Below are positions 57,082 through 64,000 of a stretch of 64,000 bases of DNA, piece by piece. The notes under the pieces are model-generated. The model saw only the letters and a program-made list of their open reading frames with translations. It did not search any database and had not been told where the DNA came from. Both the position numbers and the translations under genes were made by a program. Position 1 is the first letter of the stretch. Every line of letters starts with the position of its first letter. This DNA is from Ceriagrion tenellum (Eukaryota > Arthropoda > Insecta > Odonata > Coenagrionidae): the NCBI GenBank assembly GCA_963169105.1, contig OY720636.1:80712123-80776122 (forward strand). The letters run 5' to 3'.

Positions 57082-57141
57082 AGTCAATAGCGTCACTTTT
57101 GTCGTCTATAGCGTCACTTTCGTCGTCTATAGCGTCATTTT
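57082..57141 (+). repeat. minisatellite, ~21 bp x 3
   Basis: GTCGTCTATAGCGTCACTTT and variants repeated three times. Confidence 0.85.
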
Positions 57142-57791
57142 CAAGACAAATAGTATGTATCGATTAATCGTATGTAATGACGATATGGAAGTAAAAAACG
57201 GTAGACAACATCAAACATAGTGGAACTGCACGCCGTTTTTACTGTGTTATTCCTTCTGTAAGCATCATTCGCGATACAGCGTCCGCAATGGAACCTGGAG
57301 AACTATTCGTTCATTCAAGAAGAATCGTTCATTGAACTGGTCAGTTGAAAAGTGCGGGATGTGATTGGTGAAAAAGTTTATGGTGTTATTCCTACCAATT
57401 TCTGCGATCCTAAATAGCACGCAGTATATATTTTTCCTTTGAAAATCTGCATACAATCTTCCTCAAATGAATTTCAGGAACATTGTTTAACATCGTGTAC
57501 AAGGCACGAAGTCTAAGCGTTTGTGGCCCCAAAAAAGGTATACAGATTGAACACTATGGGATTACGTTTTTGTCATTATTTTCCTGAAATTTCCGGAAAA
57601 TATAGTTGTGGTTCTTTTTAGTTGTCTAAGTGGTCAAAGAGTCAGTCAACCACTGATTCATTAAATGTTTTCACAGCATTGAGATGATTTCGTTTCATAT
57701 AAAAACGGGGATAATGTCACATTCCATCGTACCATGAAGGTTAGAAATAAATACTACAGAGTTAGGCTCCACAAACTGTTAGTGTCAATGG
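57142..57791. other. no gene recognised
   Basis: Spacer of about 650 bp. Confidence 0.5.
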
Positions 57792-58080
57792 CACACAATT
57801 ATTTTGTCGGGTTGATCATAGGATAATTGTCTCATACCAACGTTTTGCAGTTCAATTTCTTCTTCGTCAAGGCTTGAGATTTAGCTGTATTGACATGGGT
57901 TTATGGACAGAGCAGTGTGAGTGCAATATATTTATGAATTATGAACGGTAACAAACATTGAAAATTTTATGCTTAAAGTTTAATCTCAAGCCCTGACGAT
58001 GAAGAAATTTAACTTCGAAAAGTTGGCAATAGGTGATTAAATTGATTACTTCAAGACCAACCCTCCAAAATAATTGTGTG
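57792..58080. repeat. snap-back repeat H11 (~100-bp arms)
   Basis: CACACAATTATTTTG at 57792 mirrors CAAAATAATTGTGTG at 58080. Inner arms GGCTTGAGATT/AATCTCAAGCC. The module on the right arm, CTGACGATGAAG-loop-CTTCGAAAAG, is well preserved. Confidence 0.85.
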
Positions 58081-58579
58081 AACATAAAATTGGTCAAATT
58101 ATGCTCGAATTTGATTGTTAATCTTGAGAGATTCGTAATTATCAACACTCTGAAATAATTGATCGGAAGTAATTTATTGGCTCTTTTCTGGTTATCCCCC
58201 CCGCTTCGATTACGTATCAAATTTAACGCTCAGCGATTGTTTTCGAATATTGTTTAGTTGTTTTCCTTACGCGAACTTGTATATATCAGCACCATCAGCT
58301 CTGTCATTCTGCTTTCAGCATCACTTCGAGTGATGCGAGTTTCCCTTGAACGAAAAGTTGAGACAAAGAAAAAAGCGAGATCATTCATGAGACCAAAGTT
58401 CGTTAGAGGAAACATGAAATGACTCTGAAACTTCTTTCATGAAAATGGTCGCTGGGTCCGCAAAGAAAGCAAGTTGCCCAAAAGTCAGTACCAACAAGCA
58501 CTTGGTTGGAAGAAAGCAACTTATCAAACGATAAATTTGCTATATCTATTTACATGTGGTGTAAAAAATATTCTATTAA

Positions 58580-59145
58580 CCCTTTCATTGCTTCCATTGT
58601 CTGTAAGCGATCGCGTTAGCAGACGGTTCCCATCGTCTATTGGCGATTTGAAGTATGGTTCTACACCCAGACACCATAGGTGACACCAAATATTAAAAAA
58701 AAAGTTTTTAGTCTTTCAGTAAAAACCGTCCGTCAATTGGCATTTAAAAGGAAAATCAATTAAAATTATTCATTATAAGTTCTCTCCATTGTTTTCGGGT
58801 TAGCTGCGTCAAGTTTTATTCAGATGACGTTTCTTAGCCTATGCTGAACCTCCCACCTGGCCCTTTCGTGGCCTATGCTGAACCCACTCAGACCTGATCT
58901 GAAGATGTGGCCAGCATAGGCCACGAAACGTCATCTGAATAAATCTTGACGCAGCTAACCCGGAAAACAATGGAGAGAACTGCAATCCAGCGCTGCGAAA
59001 GCCTCAAACAGAAATTATTCATTATAAATTTTTAAAACAATTTTTCCCTGAATGAAAAGTGATAATTAATAAAATTACTCAAAAGTTGTAAAAAATATTG
59101 CGCCTAGGGATATCTATATTTCAGATTATTTGCGCAGTCTAAGGG
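58580..59145. mobile_element. TTAA-target TIR element carrying hairpin H12
   Basis: TTAA at 58576-58579 and 59146-59149; ends CCCTTTCATTGCTTCC and GCGCAGTCTAAGGG. TTAA plus CCC...GGG termini are a piggyBac-type signature. Without the H12 insert and one target copy it is about 317 bp. No transposase. Confidence 0.82.
58779..59011. mobile_element. snap-back repeat H12 with 16-bp target duplication
   Basis: AAATTATTCATTATAA occurs at 58763-58778 and 59012-59027. The insert is a hairpin (TTCTCTCCATTGTTTTCGGG at the left, CCCGGAAAACAATGGAGAGA at the right) followed by a 31-bp single-copy tail (58981-59011). The module on the right arm is CTGAAGATGTGGCC-loop-GGCCACGAAAC. Variable-length duplication plus a 3' tail indicate an RNA-mediated insertion. 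Confidence 0.88.
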
Positions 59146-60149
59146 TTAAACGTTTCACCGAGCGAGAATTAAATATGAGGCGTGATGCTACCACACCGAA
59201 TGGAAAAAATATTTACGTGAAGTGTGTGCTGAAACTAAAAAAAAATACCCTCGGAAAATTGTCGAATGATGTTAATATTTGACGATTGGAAAAACTCTGG
59301 AGATTGATGGGTCGAATTGTGGCGTAGAATGGAAAAATGGTCGATTCCGGAAAAAAAGTGTTTGGTGGGAGGGGATAGGGTTGGGAATAACTGACAAGAC
59401 TCCTAGTTTTAGCTATTCAGACAGTTGCCAGATACCTCTGGGGAATGGGCGCAGCCAGGATTTATGATGGTGTGGGAGGAAAGGGCACTCAACTTGGGCT
59501 TTCATTGTCTTTAACTTTATATGGTGTAAAGGATCGTCAAAGATGCTATAAAAGCAGCTTGAAAAGAGAATTCATTCTCTTTCACATGGTCCGATAGCCC
59601 TAGTCTCTTCGGATACATTCAAGGAGCTAAACCAGGCATTTCCCGTTAACATTTAAGTCTGTGAAAGATTGGTTCAGAAAGTATCGGCTAGTACTCTAAA
59701 ACGCATCGGAAATTTTGGTTCAATACACAGGTTGAGCAACTTAGGGTACGAGCTAAATAAAGCCATACGGTTGTGTAATGTGGGGAAATATTTAAGGGAT
59801 TCCAAAACTAGTTATGAACGAATTTAACTTTCCCCGAGTGCATCTTATTTCTTTTCTATTTATCAAATACTTTCATAAAGAAATGAAAATCAGTAATATT
59901 GCGCTGTCGACTTCATTCAACATATTCCACACGTGTCATTCTCATTTCTTCATTGTACCTTAGGATGGTATTGTAATAAGCCTGTTGCATTGTTGTTTGT
60001 TTGTCAAGTGCCGCGTCGTCTTGGACGCACAACAATTGGACACAACAAGGGGCTACGAGGACTAGGAAGTTGTAATAAAAGTGTAAAGACGAGTGCTGAG
60101 ATAAAATATGTTCTAAACTCGGACTACTTATATGTAGGGCATTATTTGT
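59146..60149. other. no gene recognised
   Basis: Open frames at 59279-59467 and 59913-60197 have no recognised family. Confidence 0.45.
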
Positions 60150-60192
60150 ATTTGAGGATGGCATTTTAAGTGGCCGAACCACGTGTCGTATA
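60150..60192 (+). repeat. solo CTGANGATG...GAAA-like module
   Basis: TTGAGGATGGC-loop-GGCCGAACCACGTGTC; same organisation as in the hairpins but with only a short inverted partner (CACACGTGTCATTC near 59929). Confidence 0.5.
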
Positions 60193-60194
60193 TC

Positions 60195-61012
60195 CATACA
60201 TATATGACAGAATGTTTGACTGTTTGTTTGTTTGTCTGTCTGTCTGTCTTAAATACAAATCTACAGTTCCATTCCCATCATGCTGAAATTTTGCAGAATA
60301 ATTTGCAAATAAATTTTGCAAAATGACTGGCTCAGCTGTCTATCGGGATTCCGGGGACCTACGGGCCTTCAGAATCGTTCGGCAAGCAAAAAAAAAGTCC
60401 AAGAAAGGGGGAAAATTGTAAGCAATTTAAAAAAATCTCAGGGCCCAAAAGGTCCCAAAAAGGTGGTCTGCGCTTCTTAATGAGTTTTGTGCAGTGGTTT
60501 CATTTTTTGCTTTTTAAAACTACTTCCACTCATGATAGAGGATTGGAATTTTTTATCGAATGGCTGAAAGTATGAAGTATTCTTTAAATCAACTATCTTT
60601 TTCATTTCGTAATTGTCAGTAAATCAAATTTTAACCCCAAAAACGAACATTTTTCTCTGAAATCAACAATACCGTATTCGCCTCACAACCAGATTTTGGC
60701 CTTTAATGCATTTAACATCCATTTTGTTAATTTAGGCTGATTAGGAATGCTAAACACTGGGTTTTGTGCAACGGTATATTTTCTTTGCTTTTTAAAACTA
60801 CTTTCACACAAGATAGAGAATAATAAATTTATTTTGTCCAATTCCCGAAAGCATGACACAATTAATATTAGTAGTATCATGCCCAAAAGAATGAAATTTC
60901 TCTAGCTTTTTCAATCGATTTTCTTTTACGCATTTTCCTTGACAACCAAATACACAAACAAAAATAATGAAGAAATGATCCCGAGCAACGCCGGGTGATT
61001 CAGGCAGTTTTG
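60195..61012 (+). mobile_element. decayed Helitron-like non-autonomous element
   Basis: Near the start, GTTTGTTTGTTTGTCTGTCT and TCATGCTGAAATTTTGCAGA, a pattern common at insect Helitron-like 5' regions. The end carries CCCGAGCAACGCCGGGT, a terminal-hairpin-like motif, but the expected CTAG end is degenerate. No Rep/helicase sequence. Confidence 0.4.
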
Positions 61013-61250
61013 AATAAAGTGGACAGTACAATAAATACTGATTTTCATTTCTGAAAATTCTGTTCCACCTCATCTCGCCGGTAACAGTCGACTTCCTACT
61101 TTCATTTGTTTTCTTGATATAGGCAGCTTCCCACACTTTGCTGTTACCATACTTTGGAGTATTCAAATCAGGTTCGCACATAAACTGTAATAACCCTGGG
61201 ATTAGTTGTAATCATGGGGATGACATCTCCGACACTCGCAATCCACTCAC

Positions 61251-61625
61251 CGGGACAGCCGTGTATCCTGGCCGCGGATACGGCACCCGTCCAACCCCGC
61301 CTCTTCCTCCGCATGCTCGGGCAGGATCGGATCAACTCCACCGCAGAACTTAATCCGCGGGGCGAACCCGCGGCTCCTCCCGCCGGCGAGGAGGCCGCTA
61401 AACGGGTCCCCAGACGTCGGGCACTCCTTCACGAATCTCCCGGACTTAAAAAACCGAATCCAACCCGCTCTTTCTGCTGGCGGTATATATGGGAACGTCA
61501 CCACAGGAACCAACAAAGAAGCGAAACAGATGAGCGTCGAGTCTTTCTCTCTCTCGCGAACGGCGGGAACTGCACACACGCGCCCAACAATGCGAAGAGG
61601 CGGGTACCGCGTCTGTTTTGTTCTG
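61251..61625 (-). other. candidate first exon (5' UTR and start)
   Basis: On the minus strand a CpG-rich segment downstream of the TATA box ends at CTGTCCCG followed by GTGAGT (donor at 61250-61249). An ATG at 61314 opens a 21-codon basic stretch (MRRKRRGWTGAV...) running into the donor. No family can be assigned from so short a piece, and non-coding first exon or promoter-only readings are possible. Confidence 0.4.
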
Positions 61626-61651
61626 TCGCTGGGAGAGTCTCACCCGCGGCT

Positions 61652-61686
61652 CTTATAGAGCTCCGCCTGTCCGGAAACCTCATTGG
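61652..61686 (-). promoter_or_regulatory. CCAAT/TATA core promoter on the minus strand
   Basis: Minus strand: CCAAT at 61686-61682, TATAAG at 61657-61652, spacing about 25 bp, inside a CpG-rich island. The upstream side is G/C-rich. A + strand TATATAT at about 61485 is also present. Confidence 0.5.
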
Positions 61687-61692
61687 GGATTC

Positions 61693-61810
61693 GGGTGGGG
61701 AGTGGGAGGGTGAGGGGTTGGGGGGAAGAAAGAGAGGGGAGGGATATCGTGGGGGGGAGGGGGGTGGGAAGGGGAGGCGTAGCGAGTGCCCAGGTGAGTG
61801 GGAAGGGGAG
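61693..61810 (+). repeat. G-rich tract with G-quadruplex motif
   Basis: GGGTGGGGAGTGGGAGGG at 61693-61710 satisfies the four-run G-quadruplex pattern. Further GGGGGG and GGGGGGG runs continue to about 61810. It lies just upstream of the minus-strand TATA box. Confidence 0.8.
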
Positions 61811-61964
61811 GGGTAAAGGTCACGGAAGGCTGGCTTGGCCGTCGTCGAGTGGATTCCATCTCTCCCTTTGGGTCCCTATGCATACATATCGCCCGCGTGA
61901 AAATTGTTCTTAACTCTCGCCCATCGACTCTTTTTTCACACGATGGGAAAACTGATTATGCGCT

Positions 61965-63760
61965 CTTTATTCTCCTCGCTGACAAAGATACTCTTCCTCA
62001 ATCCTTTCGCTTTTTTGTAACCGTCCTCCCAGTCTCTGATCCTTTTGCGATACTACTTATTCATCCCTCATAACATGCATGCATCTCTAGCCTCGAAAAT
62101 ATAAAGTAGTTTTTTTTTGTAAAATTAAATTTTCCTCACCAACATATTAAAGCCTTCCAGTCTATGCTCATCTTTCTTCTCCGGCGACCAAGTTTCTGAG
62201 CCGCACGACTCTTGTGCTCCATGTTTCCTTCGTTCCTGTCGTCGCATTACTTATTCATCCCTAATAACAAGCATGTATCTCTGGCCTCGAAAATATTAAT
62301 TTGTTTTCATAAAAATTAAATTTTTCACAGCAACCTCTTAGAGTCTTCCAGTCCATGCTTATCTTCTTTCTCCGGCGACCAGGTATCTGAGCCACACGAC
62401 TCTTGCGCTCCATGTTTTGGTTGTTCCTGCCGTGGTATCATACCAGCAACACAAGTGCATCTCTAGCCTCTAAAATATTAAATTGTTTTTTTGTAAAGTT
62501 TAATTTTCCACACCAACATATTAAGTATCACATTCCATACTCATCTTCTCTCTCCGGCGACCAAGTTTCTGAGCCACACGAAGCATGCGCTCCATGTTTT
62601 GGTTGTTCCTGCCGTGTTATTATTTATTAATTTCAATAACGGGCTAGTGTGTTAAGACTCGAAAAAAAATCAAATTATTTAATAAGGTTTAAGATTTTCG
62701 CACATATACCCAAGAATTTTCTAGACTACGTCTATCTTCCTTCTCCAACAACCAAGTTTTTGAACGGTATGACGCTCACCTCCATATTAGCGTCAGTTCC
62801 ACCTAAGTATTATTTACTCAAACCTAATATAACGCTTGCGTGTTATATCTTGAAAATATTACATTTTAGATAGTGATTCCGCACCCACATCACTGATTCC
62901 CGTATTCATAGTCGAATTCCTAGGGGTTACCTGGGTATCCCCTAGCCTGGTAACACCTAGGGGTCCCCTACGCTGAGCGATTCATAAACCTTACCTGGGT
63001 AACACCCAGCCAGGGGACGCCTGGGTAAGAGATTTGGGAACAATCCCACGCAAAAATACATATGAACGGTTTCGCTGAATGCTTCTCGATGCTCATTTCT
63101 CACCGTAACCAAGCACGCTATAATTAATAATATAATACACTGTTGCAAAATGTTGATGAAAAATGATTGAAGGAATATGAGAGAATGTTTACAATATTAC
63201 TTGAATATTTATGTAATGTATGAATGGTGAGGAATATGATATTGGTTCAGTGATTACCCGTGTTTGTTTACAGAAGACGTTACTATGGAAAGTTGTTGAT
63301 ATTATCGTGTCCTGCCATTAGTACAGTAGTATCAATTCATCCCACGCGTGGGCAGCAGTACTGCGTTAGGGGAGCTTTGGGTAAGCTTCATGCCTTACCC
63401 AGGAAATCGAAGGCCTGGGGGAGGGTTAGGGGATACAGTCCCTTGGGTACCGACTATGAATACTATTTCTGAGCCAAGGGGCTCCCCCACACCTGGGGGA
63501 CACCCAGGTAACGACTATGAATACGGTCCTGAGCCTTCCAGTCTACCCTCACCTTCCTTCCACAGCAGCCAAGTTTCGGAATCAAGCAACGCTAGTGGTA
63601 TTATATATTTATCCAATAACACTCCAGTATTTTTACCTTGCAGGAAAATGTAATGTTTTTTCCAACTAGAATACCTCGGTATCTATACCTTAAAATCCTC
63701 CTATCTGCCCTGATTTGCCTCCACGGTGACCAAGTTTCCGAATGATGCAACGCCGAGTTT
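61965..63760 (+). repeat. tandem satellite, ~160-191-bp monomer
   Basis: The landmark GGCGACCAAGTTTCTGAG recurs at about 62183, 62374, 62556, 62746, 63564 and 63726. Spacings are 191, 182, 190, 818 and 162. The 818 step equals 191 after subtracting the 627-bp inserted element. Other monomer landmarks are CTCCATGTTTTGGTTGTTCC and AAAATATTAA plus a T run. Divergence increases to the right. Confidence 0.88.
62900..63526. mobile_element. 627-bp TIR element in the satellite
   Basis: CCGTATTCATAGTCG and its exact complement end the element. The interior is built from CCTAGGGG, TTACCTGGGTA and ACCCAGGT words in both orientations. No open frame conserved. CTGA on both sides (62894-62897 and 63529-63532) is a possible target duplication. 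Confidence 0.82.
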
Positions 63761-64000
63761 ATCCCGTAATATCATTAATTTTTATCTAAAATACGCAGTA
63801 ACGATTGAGCTCGGAGAAAATACACTGGTATTAAAAATTAAGTGCTCTGCAAATAAATGAAAAAAGCCGGAAAGAGAATACATTCATAGCATTGCTGTCG
63901 TTCACTACAGGTTCAAAGTAAATATTGTTTTATGCCAAATAAATATCTGTTTTATGGTGTCTTGTAACTATGGTTTATCCAACCGCGGAGTTTCTCTCAC
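63761..64000. other. no gene recognised
   Basis: AT-rich end of the window beyond the satellite. Confidence 0.5.

Noticed and set aside
61214..61816. 200-codon + strand frame in the GC-rich island
   Set aside because: Composition-driven open frame (few AT-rich stops) with an R/G-rich low-complexity end; minus-strand promoter features fit better.

Overview
The window looks like a gene-poor, transposon-rich stretch of a large arthropod (probably insect) nuclear genome. The evidence is dispersed 5'-truncated non-LTR retrotransposon ends, many TIR/MITE elements, tRNA genes with Pol III T-run terminators, GT/AG splice signals and long AT-rich spacers. I see no bacterial operons, rRNA or CRISPR, and I do not name a species.

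Host content is sparse. The clearest host coding feature is one internal exon on the + strand at 41246-41378, flanked by AG and GTGAGT. It encodes the catalytic-histidine region of a carboxylesterase-family protein; I could not find its neighbouring exons. A CpG-rich island at about 61250-61850 carries a minus-strand CCAAT/TATA arrangement and a splice donor, so it may be the first exon of an unidentified gene. tRNA genes are Thr(AGT) at 1507-1580 (-), Ala(AGC) at 16864-16936 (+), and a Lys-like tRNA with anticodon TTA (ochre-reading) at 43133-43205 (-). There are also degenerate Ala and Ile tRNA copies.

The rest is layered mobile DNA. CR1-type LINE 3' fragments fall into five sub-families (labelled A, B, C, D and F), most ending in a related hairpin plus a GATGTA-type tail. 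A second, RTE-like set of LINE tails is scattered on both strands. A TTAA-flanked MITE family of about 550 bp (label M1) has at least five copies and is involved in several nested insertions: mariner in M1, M1 in M1, M1 in LINE F, and a hairpin element in M1. Other TIR elements have well-defined target duplications: a hAT-like element at 43624-43863 with an 8-bp duplication, Harbinger-like elements at 10408-10839 and 30293-30645, and a TTAA/CCCTT element at 58580-59145. A 1-kb-scale unknown repeat (label E) has three copies between 48 and 56 kb. A satellite of about 160-190 bp per unit occupies 62-63.8 kb and is interrupted by a 627-bp TIR element.

The most unusual signal is a series of about a dozen otherwise unrelated snap-back (hairpin) repeats. 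They share a short module, CTGANGATG + small stem-loop + (C)GAAA, which resembles the conserved hammerhead-ribozyme core. Two are bounded by 12- and 16-bp target duplications, suggesting retrotransposition, possibly of Penelope-like type. A second recurring design is the TIR element whose interior is an array of short self-complementary words (33.1-34.1, 47.4-47.8 and 62.9-63.5 kb).

Labels such as M1, A-F and H1-H12 are local to this annotation. Boundaries of decayed repeats are approximate by tens of bases. Clade assignments rest on motif recognition, not on a database search.
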